A DNA stretch of 64,000 bases from Doryteuthis pealeii (GCA_023376005.1 CM042147.1:118562912-118626911); one strand, 5' to 3'; shown: positions 10,896 to 24,626, counted from the stretch's first letter. Numbers and translations are program-made. Notes: generated by a model from the letters alone, not told the origin.

Positions 10896-11407
10896 AAAGA
10901 AAGAAAAAAAATGTCATAAATGCACAATAATCTAAAAGGAAAACCTTTATTTGATATGATAAACATTTCTTATCTGATTGTAGATAACAATCATTGCTCA
11001 GAACTATATTCTGGAATATATTGGTAATTTTAGGATTGAGTTTAAAAAAATATATATTGGAAAGTACATTACCATATTTTTAGGACAATATTTTTAGTTT
11101 TAACCAATATAAGAAATTCTTCAGAGAGAAATAGTTTTTTATTCATTTAAAAATAATCCATATTTTGCTTGAATGTATTTTTGAGGACACCTAATTGTTG
11201 GGTTACTTAAGGTGAGTGATAATAAGTTAGTTGTTTATCGTGACAAAAATGCTGTATTGTGTCCTTCATTGAGAGAGTACTGACCATATCTTAGAGAGTT
11301 TCAATTGTCTTGATATTTGTCAATGATTTCCCAAATTTAAAACTTGTTAGATAATTCTAAGCAGTTTGCAGTGGAAAACATAAACATGCAGTCAAAATAT
11401 AAAACTG

Positions 11408-11718
11408 TAGAATAATCATACTAGTTCCAATTACTGTCGAATTGGTAAGACAAGGCAGCAAGCAGTCGTAACTTAATACAAACCTGGTTTGTTGCAAAGA
11501 CTACTGCAAAATGGCAGGTTATTTATAAAGCCTCAGAACATCATACAAACCAAGCAGCCAATCAGGACTCAAGGAATGGAATCACCCAAATGCATGAGTG
11601 GACTATTCTGAATTCCCATAAGTACCAGTTGTCTTGACACTGGTTCAGTTGTGCTTGGCTAGTTGCTGTTGTTCAAACCAATAGTAGACTGACTGACTGA
11701 CTGACTGACTTCAATAAA
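11408..11718 (+). repeat. 300-bp dispersed repeat, copy 2
   Basis: It differs from the copy at 3053-3353 at only a few positions and has one or two more GACT units near its end. Confidence 0.65.
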
Positions 11719-11756
11719 AACTAATATCCTTCAGTTCTGTTGTCTCATCACTTGAT

Positions 11757-11925
11757 GAGGTGGTAGTACCTGTTAGGGTCCCATCTATGGGTTAAATAGT
11801 AAAATATGATTATTTAAAAAAAATTGAGTATCCATTAAGAATGAATTTATTTCGAATCTTTGTCGGCATTAAATGACCCACCGTGGTTGATATGCCATAA
11901 AACAAAACAAACCAAACCAAACTCA
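11757..11925 (+). mobile_element. Retroposon family R1, 5'-truncated copy
   Basis: It begins at GAGGTGGTAGTACCTGTTAG and ends GATATGCCATAAAACAAAAC, so only the 3' 170 bases are present. Confidence 0.65.
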
Positions 11926-12029
11926 TCACTTGACAGATTTTTTATTTTAATGTTCATTTCACACAAAGTTTCATAAAACTTCAGATGACAACATTTTATT
12001 AAAATATCAATTGAACCAAGCTAAATTAT

Positions 12030-12362
12030 TGGAGTATGAATATAATGGATTATTCTAGTATTATCTGCGTTATTTGGACTATTGTCCTCATCTTCATTGT
12101 TATCTGTACAACGTTTCAGCCGATATGCCCTCCAGCCTTCTTCAGAAGAAGACCGGGAGGCATATTGGAGTATGAATATAATGGATTATTCTAGTATTAT
12201 CTGCGTTATTTGGACTATTGTCCTCATCTTCATTGTTATCTGTACAACGTTTCAGCCGATATGCCCTCCAGCCTTCTTCAGAAGAAGACCGGGAGGCATA
12301 TTGGAGTATGAATATAATGGATTATTCTAGTATTATCTGCGTTATTCAGCCGAAATGTTGTA
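12030..12362 (-). repeat. 136-bp tandem array with hammerhead-like cores
   Basis: Units start at 12030, 12166 and 12302 (partial); the last is followed by an inverted piece (12346-12410). In each full unit the minus strand carries CUGAAGA-A, helix II GGCUG/CGGCU, then GAAAC (12113-12145 and 12249-12281). The inverted piece has GAA plus a perfect helix III AUGU/ACAU and A. The related plus-strand copy at 61176-61208 keeps the pairing with compensating changes. Confidence 0.55.
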
Positions 12363-12479
12363 CATATAACAATGAAGATGAGGACAATAGTCCGAATAAT
12401 GCAGATAATACTAATCATCAAGCCTCATCTCAAACATTCAGAGAAATAGTATGGATTATTCTGTTTTGAAAAAGTCAAT

Positions 12480-14380
12480 GATTTTTAAGTGGATTGGTTG
12501 ACAAATTAGATTTGGTCGCTCTGGCATCATACAATACACGGGGCAGTCACTGGGCAGTCCCATCATGGGGTAATGGTTAGCAAGCTAGTCTCACAGACCC
12601 ATTACGCTGGATACCCCATACTTGCAATCTGGTTAAATCAAACTTAACGGACCTAAATTCCACCATTGTATGTCACCTCGCCGAAAGAAAAAAAATACCA
12701 AAAATTAGGGAATTAACCAAATTTATTGAAATTTTCAGTGTTGATATATTAATGAATAAAAGATATAATGCACAAGTTATTTTATTCAAAAACTTTTACA
12801 TTTTTTTAGGTCAGTTACCTTGGAACCAAGTATCTTTGAGGCGTAACATAGATTCTCAAAGATACATGGTGCAAAGTCAGTTGGGTTTTGCTACTAGAAG
12901 TAGTTGCTAAGTCTAGCCACACTAAAGAGATGTGAAATGTCAAAATACGATGTCTGTGGATGACATATATAATCAATAATATGTCAATACATAGAAAGAT
13001 GGACAGTCTTAAAAGCTGAGTAAATGTTAAAAGTCTTGTTTATTTGATTTTTTTTTTTCAAATAACAAAAACCAGGTTAACAGTGCCAAACTGTTTTATC
13101 TAAGATTAAAATTCTCTTGACAGAAGCTTTTTTTCCCCCTTCTTTTTTACAATCTGACTTTGAATGAATCTCTTGTAATTTCATTGTTAATCTTCTGTCA
13201 GTTTCATGAAGCACAAAAACTCAATGAATAAACATCTCCAGATTCTTTAAATCATTGAAGATCATTGATTTTTCTATATGAATTTTTTTCTTGTGAACAA
13301 TTCAAAAAAATGATTTTCTCTAGTTATAGTTTTTATCTGCTATAGACTTAATCGCACAAAAAAGGCAGCCCATTTCTTGTAAAGATGGGTTTTTTTTTCT
13401 AGTGATGTTATTTGAATTCATTAGAATAGTTTCCAATATTCCACAATGTAAAGGAATTATCTCAAGAAAAGAGAGTGAATAACATTGAAAAAAAAGTATA
13501 TATTCATAAAGGAATCTATTTAAAAAAAAGATTATAACATTTTCCTTGTAAAGAATTTATACTATTAGTAAATTTTTGGCTTTTTTTTTTCTGTTGTATA
13601 TTATAGAATAAGTTTTGTTGCTTTTTTTTTTGCTTTTTTTTTTTTACTTTTATTTAAATTTTCAAAATTTGATTTCCAAAATTTCAAAAAATAATTTATA
13701 TTTTGAAGCAAAAATTAAATTCCTGTCGAAAATAATTTTAGATTTAAATGTAAAAATTTTATATGGGAAAATATTTTAAATTATGAATTTTTTTCAAAAT
13801 GAATTAATACTTAAATAAGTTCCTCTCTTTTATTAATGCCTAGCATAGCACCCATAAAAAATGATGGTATGATTTCTCTTTTATATAAAACATAATAAAT
13901 ACAACTGTCTATTCTCTGAAAAGAATTTTGTTAAAAATCCAAAACAACTTGGCAATCTTGTCTTGAAAAGTGAAGGTCTGTACAAAATTTTAGATGTAGA
14001 ATTAATTTTTAAAATCTGTTGTCTATTTGTTTAAAGATTTTTTTTTTTTTTTTCTAAAATCAAATTTAATCTACAATTTACTGAAATGACAAAACTAAAG
14101 ATTTTAAGGAAAAATTAATTTGTAATAACAATAATTTTTTTCTTGGTTCCTTTAAAGTTAAAAAAATATAAATATAAGAGCTTAGAAGTTAAAATTTATT
14201 TTTGTAAATTTTTTTTTTGTATATCTGCAAAGTCTGAGTTTTTGATTTTTTAGTTCTTTAAAAATCATTTGTTTGAAATAGGAAATTATTTCAAGCTGGG
14301 GGAAAAAAAGCTAAATGGACTTAATGTTTTTTGTTTAAAAAACAAACAAATAAAAAAAATCTTGAAAATGTCTTAACATA
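12480..14380. other. AT-rich stretch without recognised genes
   Basis: Many T-runs and no convincing open frame. 12720-12860 is related to the palindrome arm at 31990-32130 (shared ATTTTCAGTG...TATTAATGAAT and TTTTTTAGGTCA). 12565-12590 is weakly tRNA-like. Confidence 0.5.
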
Positions 14381-14385
14381 AAATT

Positions 14386-15770
<1,385 letters not shown>

Positions 15771-15923
15771 TTTAAGTAAATGTTTTTAAATGTACCAACT
15801 ATTATGATGCAGAGATGGTAATATTTTAAAAGACTAATGAGCCTCAACATTTTTAAGGATCCTGTTTTAATTAATCCTTTTCTCATTGCATTTATTCTAT
15901 TTTAAAACATGATATATATATAT

Positions 15924-15956
<33 letters not shown>

Positions 15957-15980
15957 TCTTTTTTTTTTATGTGAAAGAAA

Positions 15981-16217
15981 TTAGCAAATTGTCGGGACCA
16001 ATCTTATAAAAGATTGCCATTTCTGTTCATTCAGGTCAAGCAAGGATTCCACTTCATCTAACAATGGAGAAGGGGGAGACTTGTTTGGTATTTCCACACA
16101 AACCACGTTCCGCCTACCCCGAGGACTCACGCCTTTGCCTTTGGGTACTCGACGACAATCTTCACCTGCCGCTGTTTGTCGAGCAGCGTTTGCACGGATT
16201 CTGGACAGACGACTCAG
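15981..16217 (-). CDS. Possible terminal coding exon of an unidentified gene
   Basis: On the minus strand an open frame of 78 codons follows TATTATTAG exactly at a possible 3' splice site and ends in TAA. It starts LSRLSRIRANAARQTAAGED and ends SFIRLVPTIC, with an Arg/Lys-rich basic first half and an acidic-hydrophobic segment (LLDEVESLLDLNEQKW) later. The GC content is clearly higher than in the flanks, as in the verified exons of this window. I do not recognise a family. The preceding intron end is A-rich, so the splice site is weak, and the segment could also be a fragment of a retroposed gene. Confidence 0.35.
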   Translation of the reverse strand: MSRLSRIRANAARQTAAGEDCRRVPKGKGVSPRGRRNVVCVEIPNKSPPSPLLDEVESLLDLNEQKWQSFIRLVPTIC

Positions 16218-16552
16218 CTAATAATATTTTTTTTTTAAATTAAAATTATGAACAAAGGAATCACTCAAAATATATTTTGACTAAAATGACCGATAGCTCA
16301 TTTGACCAATTAGTTTAGCAGTTGATCAATTGACTATAGTTTTATTTTTTTACAATCAGTTGATTAATTGAAGATTTTTTGGGGTTTTTTTTTGTTTTTT
16401 TTTTTTGCTAGGCTGGGGGGTGTTTATTTTTCAATTCTCATATCTCTAAGACACCTTTCTTTTTCATGGCATTAATAGTCTTTTTAAGATTGGTAAATTA
16501 ACAGGAAAAAACACAATCAAATCAGATCAAAGTGTCAGTTTTTGTTCCCATT

Positions 16553-16589
<37 letters not shown>

Positions 16590-16593
<4 letters not shown>

Positions 16594-17044
16594 AATGAAA
16601 TTTATTGTGTACAGTGTTCAGGTGCACCACAACTCATCAAAGTCTCATGTCTAGTACACAGAATAATGTATTAGTGTCAGGAACATAAACAGTTTACAGT
16701 AATAATATGCATGTTTGTGTGCGCTTATGTGTGTGGAGAGGGGCATCAGGTATGGTGTTGGCGGACTACAGGAAGCATGGAGGCCTTGAAAGATGCAGTG
16801 TTTCGGGTAGCTTATTCCATGCCTCAACAATTCTGAGTGTGAAAAAATGTTTCCGAAAGTCATGTGAGAAATGCTGTTTTCTGACTTTGTAGACAAGCCC
16901 ACGTGTGTTAGAAACATGGAGATCAAAAAGGTGCTCATGGTTGCTGTTGTTAAGATGATTAATGACCTTATGAGCGTTTACCAGGTCAGTTGCCAGACGC
17001 TGAAGTTTCAATGACAGAGATGCTGATAGGTATATGTCCTGCAT
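16590..17044 (-). pseudogene. CR1/jockey-like LINE 3' end
   Basis: The minus strand reads LQRLATDLVNAHKVINHLNN, LFDLHVSNTRGL and FRKHFFTLRIVEAWNKLPET, the usual end of CR1/jockey-type reverse transcriptases (K.FF..R.V..WN.LP). A 3' UTR follows and ends with AATAAATTTCATTATC next to (TA)n. A second copy is at 43748-44045. Confidence 0.65.
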
Positions 17045-17295
17045 CCCTGATGCACAAAAAAGGACGCAGTAAAATCGTAATCATGCATCCTAGTGTTTTT
17101 CTTTTTTCTTCCCTCACCATTTCAAGCTTACTGTAAATGCATTTCAATAGTTTCTTAGAAATGAATTACACGGGATAGGTTACAAGGTAAAAGTTAGATG
17201 GCTTTAGTTGGGACCCATAAATTTTCCCGGGGACTCATTCAAAAGAAATATGTCTGTCTCAGGACACACAAAATCAAAAAGCTATCAGCATCACT

Positions 17296-17298
<3 letters not shown>
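17041..17298 (+). repeat. Dispersed repeat, plus-strand copy
   Basis: It corresponds in reverse to 36150-36490 (shared AAAGCTATCAGCATCACTGT end next to (TA)n and GGACGCAGTAAAAT). The LINE end at 16590-17044 abuts it. Confidence 0.5.

Positions 17299-17356
<58 letters not shown>
17298..17356. repeat. (TA)n microsatellite
   Basis: About 29 TA units; among the longest in the window. Confidence 0.9.
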
Positions 17357-17359
<3 letters not shown>

Positions 17360-17435
17360 TTGTTATGGGTCCAACGGGAGAAAAATAGATATTTTATAAA
17401 AAAGGTTTGAAAAAAGGATTAGGTTTTGTTTTTTT

Positions 17436-17830
17436 TAAATTTATATATATATATATAAAGAGTTAACACATGAACTAAAATCCCTCCCACTCCTATGAGT
17501 AAAAGCAGTTTTGAACTTGGATTTATTTTTAATTCTATTTTTTCATCTTTTTTTTTTTTTTTTTAATTCTTAAAATTAAAAGTCCAGAAGAGATTTATAT
17601 TATGTTTTTATTCTCTTTTACTTTTTTAAATTTTTTAAATTTATATATATATATAAAGAGTTAACACATGAACTAAAATCCCACCCACTCCTATGAGTTA
17701 AAGCAGTTTTGAACTTGGATTTATTTTTTAATTCTATTTTTTTATCTTTTTTTTTTTTTAATTCTTAAAATTAAAAGTCCAGAAGAGATTTATATTATGT
17801 TTTTTATTCTCTTTTACTTTTTTTTTTTTT
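17436..17830 (+). repeat. Tandem duplication of 200 bp
   Basis: AAAGAGTTAACACATGAACT through AGTCCAGAAGAGATTTATAT occurs at about 17457 and 17656 with few differences. Confidence 0.7.
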
Positions 17831-18929
17831 TTAATTTTGAAATGACTATTTGCTTTGTCAAAAATATTATCAAAGGTGTTTTGGGGTATGGGCAAAATTT
17901 TATATTTTTTTAAAATATTGAATTTTGTTTACCTTTTTATATTTTGGGGATTTTTGTTATTGTTCTTCATTTGATTTATATTTGATTTTTATTCTGCATT
18001 GTTTTGATTATCTCCCCTTGTTCATTTTACTAAATTCCGCGTCTTTCAATTAATTGAGCTGTAATGTTCAACAGAGATTTGTTGTGCATTTTACAACCAG
18101 CTTACACTTACTAAATCTTAATATTTAATTTTTTTATTAAAAATCATTTTTTGATAATACCAATTTATACCTCAATTGTTGATGTTTAGGAATAAACATC
18201 TGAAAAGAATATCAACACCCCTTCCCAACATTCCTTGGGGGTGGGAATTTGTGGTTTTCATGTGTATTGGAGGATAACAAAGTAGGATTTTACAGTATGA
18301 CCATCATTTCCTTTTTTTATGTCCCATCACGACATGACAGTGAGAGACAAGAAAAAATTTAGGATTATTGAATATAAAATATACAAACGGAAATTTTACA
18401 AATATTGTATTGCTTCTCCCAGCTATGGTTTTATTGTGTTAGTATAGCATTCAATTCTAAGACTAACAACAACAAGAAAGGAATTAATACTTCCTTTAAT
18501 TCAACCAATTTATTGGCTAGCACATGAAATAACAAATAACAATATAAAGTCCTTCCTGTATATAAAGTTGAGTTTAAGGGACTTACCAGCGCATTAGAGA
18601 AGATATCTTAGGGTGGTTTCTTGGAGCCCTTCAAACTCCTAAAACTCTGGGCTATCACATGATTGGTATATCCAATCACAGAGTCTCTCCCTCACTCACT
18701 CACTCTGTATACAGGAATAACCATTTTACTGACCCAACAGTTTATATATCAGGGTAGAATAAGTTAAATAGGTTTCGTTGGCAACCAATCTAGGAGAAGG
18801 ACAATATAAAATTCAAATCTCCACTTTCTTGCAGTTATACCCATTTATAGGAAAGACTGGGAGTAAACTCTGAGAATAAACCCAGCGCTAGAGTCCCTAT
18901 GTTTTATTAACCTTGTTTTGGTAACAAGT

Positions 18930-19145
18930 GTGGTGGTGTGTACTGGTTAGAGTCACAGGAAATGGACTCGTCGACCCGAGTTCAATTGCTGGACGAAGCC
19001 ACAGTTCACATAGCGCTAATAGCCTTGGGAAAGGTATGAATCCAACTATTCTCCCTCCAGCTATGGGTAAATAGTAGGAAAGACTGGGATCTTTAACCTT
19101 GGTTAGGCAACCAGTATAGGAGAAGAAAAACTGAATTCAAACCTG
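18930..19145 (+). mobile_element. SINE S1 copy, 3' truncated
   Basis: It has an altered A-box, a B-box (GAGTTCAATTGCTGG) and the body to GAATTCAAACCTGG. A tail fragment of another copy precedes it at about 18775-18830. Confidence 0.65.
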
Positions 19146-19504
19146 GTCACTACAGAATAGACGCAGGCCTACTTAGTGATCTATTTCAATTAAAAAAAAA
19201 AAAATTTTTGGTAACTCCTAATTGGTACCAAGCTGTATTAAACTTTGTCTTTGATTAAACAACATCAGTGCAATTTGGAGAGGCCAATATTTTCCGGTCC
19301 TGTGTCCTGGAGGAGAAGCAAAACTTTCCACTTACAGATCCATGTTTGTGTAAGATTAACCGTTTTCATAAATTGAATTCTTCACTGTATAGCTGTCCTA
19401 TTGATAATATTTCTTTTAAATTTTAGGTAGAATAAAAAATGTATATTTTATCAAATAGTGAAGTTTAAAAGAAAGAGAGAGAGAGAGAGAGATTTTTAAA
19501 AATT

Positions 19505-19741
19505 GGGACCATATGACCTTTAGGCACCCCTTTTTGATCTTGATTAAGAAAGGACATGTTTTTCATTTACACCGTCAATATCCGGTTCTTTTAACAGACG
19601 ATTTTTAGATTTTTTTTTAAATTATAAAACTAACCCCTAACCCTAACCCCTAACAAACAACCAGATATTGACGGTGTAAATGAAAAACATGTCCTTTTCT
19701 TAATCGAGATCAAAAAGGCGTGCCTAAAGGTAATATGGTCC
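19505..19741. mobile_element. Hairpin MITE with telomere-like loop, copy 1
   Basis: Inverted arms of about 85 bases start GACCATATGACCTTTAGGCA and end in the complementary ATATGGTC. The centre holds CTAACCCCTAACCCTAACCC. AAAAATTG flanks both sides, a possible 8-bp target duplication. Confidence 0.65.
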
Positions 19742-20044
19742 AAAAATTGTTTGTTTTGTTTCAAATATATCATTAAAAAACTTTAGTTATTTTCATATTA
19801 TAAAAACATAATCAAAGTATTTTCAGGTAAGAACATGTTCAATTGTTAATGTTTCTTAATATAAACTTTTTTTTTTTTTTTCATTTATGAGTTACAGCAC
19901 CAACTTGATGAAATTTAAACTTTAAAGCCATTATTTATAAAATAAACATTTATATAGCAAAGAAAAGAGTCAACCTTTTAACAGAAGCTAAATATAAATT
20001 ATACAATTTTATGTATTTGATTGTTACCATTAATATATTAATAG

Positions 20045-20165
20045 AATACTCAAGAGACTAGTGAACTAGAGATTAGAGGAAGAATTGAAACCATCCAGAC
20101 CACAGCAGTACTAAAAAAGGATACTTAGGAGAGTCCTGGAGACATAAGGTGACTTGCTGTCACTT
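20045..20165 (+). pseudogene. Second copy of the same LINE C-terminal fragment
   Basis: It encodes LEIRGRIETIQTTAVLKK, as at 15080-15418, and is then broken. Only about 120 bases remain. Confidence 0.5.
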
Positions 20166-20197
20166 TTCTATTAGCTTATTTTTTAATAAGTTAGTTT

Positions 20198-20234
<37 letters not shown>

Positions 20235-20302
20235 TATAGATAAAAGGATATGAAAACAACACAATATGCTGTTAAAGTGAAAAGATTTTATATCATATTT
20301 AT

Positions 20303-20350
20303 AGCTTATATTGAACAATATTTCGATTTATAAAAATCATCTTCAGAGCT
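20303..20350 (-). ncRNA. Hammerhead ribozyme-like motif
   Basis: Read on the minus strand: helix I AGCU/AGCU, core CUGAAGA plus one U, helix II GAUUU/AAAUC with UUAU loop, GAA, helix III AUAUU/AAUAU with GUUC loop, then A as the cleavage-site base (20307). Every required element is present and in order; the one extra base before helix II is shared with other copies here. Confidence 0.6.
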
Positions 20351-20424
20351 TGTTTATACTCCAGACTTATCAGTAGCGGAGACAACATTTATTATATTAT
20401 CTTATTATTTTCGTATGATTACTC

Positions 20425-20605
20425 CCAGGTCCACACTGACCCGGAGTAGTAGTTCCTGTTAAGGTCACATCTATGGGTTAAATAGAAGAAAATGAGTTAA
20501 CAAATATAAGTTCAAAAAAAGACTTTTCAATACCCATCAAAAATTAATAGAACAAAATGACTTTGGCATAAAATAACCCAACAAGGGTTGACATGCCATA
20601 AAATC
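20425..20605 (+). mobile_element. Retroposon family R1, 5'-truncated copy
   Basis: It shares CCCAGGTCCACACTGACCC, the ATCTATGGGTTAAATAGAA block and the terminal GACATGCCATAAAATCC with the other copies. Confidence 0.6.
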
Positions 20606-20702
20606 CAAAAGTAAAAGAAAGATATTACTACTCACTTTTACCAATTATGTTTATTACTTACAGGTTCACTGTCATGGCTCGCCCAGTGATTTTTGCCTGT
20701 AT

Positions 20703-20937
20703 GACCATATGACCTTTAGGCACCCCTTTTTGAGCTCGATTAAAAAAGGACATGTTTTTCATTTACACCGTCAATATCCGGTTGTTTTAACAGACGATTT
20801 TTAGATTTTTTTTTAAATTATAAAACTAACCCCTAACCCTAACTCCTAACAAACAACCAGATATTGACAGTGTAAATGAAAAACATGTCCTTTCTTAATC
20901 GAGATCAAAAAGGGGTGCCTAAATGTAATATGGTCCG
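20703..20937. mobile_element. Hairpin MITE with telomere-like loop, copy 2
   Basis: It is almost identical to 19505-19741, including the central CTAACCCCTAACCCTAACTC. No clear target duplication is seen here. Confidence 0.65.
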
Positions 20938-21462
20938 ATTGTTTAACCAATATCAACTAATCATCACATTAATACTCCAATCATAAAATAAAGAAGAAAA
21001 AAATACAAAGTAAAAGTTTACATTAAGTTTATATTATTAATATAAATACCAACTTTGAGCAAACTTTATATTTATGCGACATCAATTTCCAGCTTCATAT
21101 AAAATCTGTTTCTCATTTTCTATAATTAACTGTCAAAAGTTTAATTTTTAATATTTCCTGCTTTAAACTAAATATAACCAAAGAGAAATATATTTGGATT
21201 TTTTTTTTTGTTTGTTTTGTTTTTTATTGGTACATTTGCTGTTTTTATATAGACATAAAAAAAAAGGTTTTGTATATTCATTTTTCAATATATGAGAATA
21301 ATGTCAGACCAGAAAATCATGCATACTAAATCTATTCATTCTATTATGTTGCTCATATGTTTATAATCTGCATCTGTCCCTATTAACATCTTCCTGTTCA
21401 GTACAAATTTAGGAATAAAGTCTGCTTATATTAAATACAGACATTAAAGAACTAGGTTTGTT

Positions 21463-21468
<6 letters not shown>

Positions 21469-21516
<48 letters not shown>
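21469..21516. repeat. (TA)n microsatellite
   Basis: About 24 AT units in otherwise plain AT-rich DNA. Confidence 0.9.
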
Positions 21517-21519
<3 letters not shown>

Positions 21520-22312
21520 AGATAATCCTAAAGTTTACACAAGAATTTCGATATGCTAGGTATCTTATAAAAATGCAATTTCTTCCAATTCTAAACAAGG
21601 GAGATAACTCCGTTTTCTTATTATTATTTCTTCTTATACTACATTAATGAGAAACGTGTATATTTTTTCTCGCCTATCAAAAATTTTAAAAATTCAGACT
21701 CTTCAGTAAACATTGTCCAAAATTTTAACTTTTATGAAGGGAACACTAAACCTGACTTTGTGTGAAATTTGCCATTGATGGGAACTGAATACATATAATA
21801 CATTCCCTTGATCTATAAGCCAGCACGTATAGGTTTAACTGGATTAATACAAGTGTGGCACAAGGTTATTATTATGGAGCACTCAAAAAGGATCAGTCAT
21901 TATCAATTGCTCATAAAGTTCTTTTTAAAAAATTTGAAAAAAAGAATCATTAGAATTTTCCTCACGTAAATTCTCCCCCTGCATTATAATAACATTGCTT
22001 TGTATCATGAATAATTCAAACATTTTACAACCATCAAGAATTTCTTAAGGTTCAAAAGAGACTATGACTCCATATCCATCTCATTCACATTCTTTATTTG
22101 TTCTTTTTTTATATCCACATTCTCAACCCACTAATCCAAGATTATCCACTCTACACCAAATTTGTAATAATCTTTCTCTCCATTCCACTGTTTCTTTATT
22201 ATAACCCACCAATAAATCACTTTATTCTCATATAAACCACAACTACCTATATCCATTATATTCTTCCTATATCCTCAACCCACAAATGTGTGATACTATA
22301 TTTGTGATCTTT

Positions 22313-22355
<43 letters not shown>

Positions 22356-22730
22356 ATTTTAAACATTTTTATTTATAAAGTCCTTGTCTTGAATCTGTGA
22401 TAAATTCTGTCATCTGAATTTGTAACCCACAAAATCTACAGACTAGCATCTTTACCTTTGTTGTTTTTATCCCAATATACCTTGACCAGTATGTTCTCTG
22501 ACCGTCATCAGGTGTATGTAGAATAACAGAAATGCTTCCTCCCAAAATTTCATACAAAAATATTTTCCTATCTGTATTTGTTGTTTGCCATTCAAATTAT
22601 AAAGAATTTATTTTCTATAATTTTGAGATGAATTATTTCATAAGTTGATTGAACTATTAAACTTTGGGGAGGGGGGGGTACTAATGAGAAACACTCCCTC
22701 CTTTTTTTTTTTTCCATATTCATTGTATAC

Positions 22731-22764
22731 CTAAAGAAGGCTGTAGAATGGACCAGCCTGAATA
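22731..22764 (+). other. Degenerate hammerhead-core-like hairpin
   Basis: CUAAAGA-A, perfect GGCUG/CAGCC, then UGAAUAC. It resembles the 61176 copy but with a changed core, so it is a likely fossil. Confidence 0.3.
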
Positions 22765-23636
22765 CTGTGTTAATAACAAGATGTTAACAAAAAGAATTAA
22801 GAGTCCAATAAACTCTTAAATAAGAATATGTTGCTGATTAAAAAAAAAAACTTTAATTATTTCTATAATTTATTTCCTTATTCAAATGGAAGTTGTTAAT
22901 TGAAAATAACAAACTGTTGCTCATTTCAGTATTAATTTCTGAAACAATGTACTTTTCCTTTTATGTAATTATTATAACTAGCAAAAACAAAAAAAAAAAA
23001 AATCCAATTGGTGTAAAAATAATTTTTTGAAAGATATTGCATGGGGGTGGGGTAAATAAATAAGGTAAAACGTTTGATACTTTAAAAAAATTATTACTTA
23101 CTTAAAAAGCATCATATTCCCACCATTCTACTGAGATATTTGTTTTGTTTTATGACAGTAAGGACTTCCAAAACGTTTCTAAAAAATTCTGATTTAATTA
23201 TTCAGACTTTTATCTTTATAGAAAAATTTAAAGATCGCACAACTGAAATATGTTTTGTTTGGATTGCATAAAATAAAATAGGGGGGGGGTCAACCTAGTA
23301 AAATATATATTTAAGAAAAAACTATTTTAAACATAAATTAATCTAAAGGTGAATAACTCAAAATTTTCGTAAAAAATTTGATTCTTAATTGATTTTTCAT
23401 AACATTTTTTTTTAAATTACTGTGATGTAAGCTGTGACGTAGTTTCAGTTACAGACAAAAAGAGACCAAATCTCCATTATTAATAGAGATGAGAGCAATA
23501 GTCCTATCAACTCTTATATGAGACTGAATACATTGCTGATTTTGTTCTTCATCCCCACCCCCACCCTGCAAATTGTGATAACTTTAAATAAACTTTAATC
23601 ATTTCTGAAATCTATTTGCATATTCAAATAACAACT

Positions 23637-24007
23637 GTCAGTAGGAAGTAACCAACATTTAGTAATTTTAGAGTAAAATTTTCACACAAAATATTGTTCC
23701 TTTTATATAAAGATTCTTTCAACCTATTTCCTCATCTTTTGCTTTTATCCTATTTTGATCCGTTTACTGTCCAGTTTTCCCCAGGTATCACTTTTGAACA
23801 TTGTCTTTTACTTGAACTTACAGAGGTATTATATCATCTCATTACTTGCTTGTCACATCCAATGTCATTCAATCCACCTTAATTACCTCCCTTGGAAATC
23901 TGAGATCTATAAAAGTATCACTCTGAAAACGTCAGACAATTCGTAGTCAGAGTAAAGTGTAATAAAGCTTTCCTAAAAGTCTAAGCACTGGTTCTGTTCT
24001 TACTACA
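23637..24007 (+). mobile_element. Possible solo LTR
   Basis: The segment starts TGTCAG and ends CTACA. It has TATAAAAG (23908-23915) and AATAAA (23961-23966) in the spacing of an LTR promoter and poly(A) signal. No second copy or clear target duplication is visible, so this is tentative. Confidence 0.3.
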
Positions 24008-24339
24008 AGGTGAAAATTGAATTTTACTGTTTTTAAATTCAGAAAAAATTTGATGTTTGTTTTTTGATCATGGCATTTTTTTAAAATGTTTTTTTTTTTT
24101 TAAAATTCTATTTTATTTTTTTGATACATTTTTTACATTATAAATTCAAATATCTAACAAAACAAAACAAAAAATATATATATTAAGATTTCTTCCAACA
24201 TATAATGTATATTAAGACTCACCTCCCTTGTTGCCTTACCAACCAGCATAATAAATCCCAAGATTCTTCTAGAACAAAAGAAATCTACTCAAACCAATTC
24301 ATTAGAATCTGATCTTCTAAGCCAAATATTTTCAGCAGT

Positions 24340-24465
24340 CCTGCCTAACTCTGAAATATTTACTCATAGTTGGGGGTGGGACAGATGGATTCATGCCTTT
24401 CCCAAGGGCATTAGCACAAAATAAAATACAAACAGCCTCATCCAGGGTTTGAACTCAGATTGGTA
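24340..24465 (-). mobile_element. SINE S1 fragment
   Basis: The S1 head and part of the body are present in reverse (ATTTACTCATAGTTGGGGG, CCAGGGTTTGAACTCAG). Confidence 0.55.
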
Positions 24466-24626
24466 ATTCCATATTGAATTAGAAACAAAAAAAGATATGC
24501 TTACCTTTATTTTCAATTGGACATTCACTTCTCATCCACTGATGTACAATCCACTAACTGAAATAAATAAAATAAAAATTTAAAAAATATCTTTTTCTTT
24601 ATTTATTTCCCCTATGTATAAATTTA

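Larger units (their letters stand above)
20940..23630. other. AT-rich intergenic stretch
   Basis: Apart from (TA)n tracts at 21469 and 22318, the fossil hairpin at 22731 and the diverged reverse repeat at 23272-23490, nothing is recognised. Confidence 0.5.

Noticed and set aside
12082..12469. Two overlapping open frames with identical starts
   Set aside because: The repeated MSSSSLLSVQRFSRYALQ-type peptide is a by-product of the 136-bp tandem repeat.
16707..16892. Plus-strand open frame
   Set aside because: It is antisense to the CR1-like LINE end.
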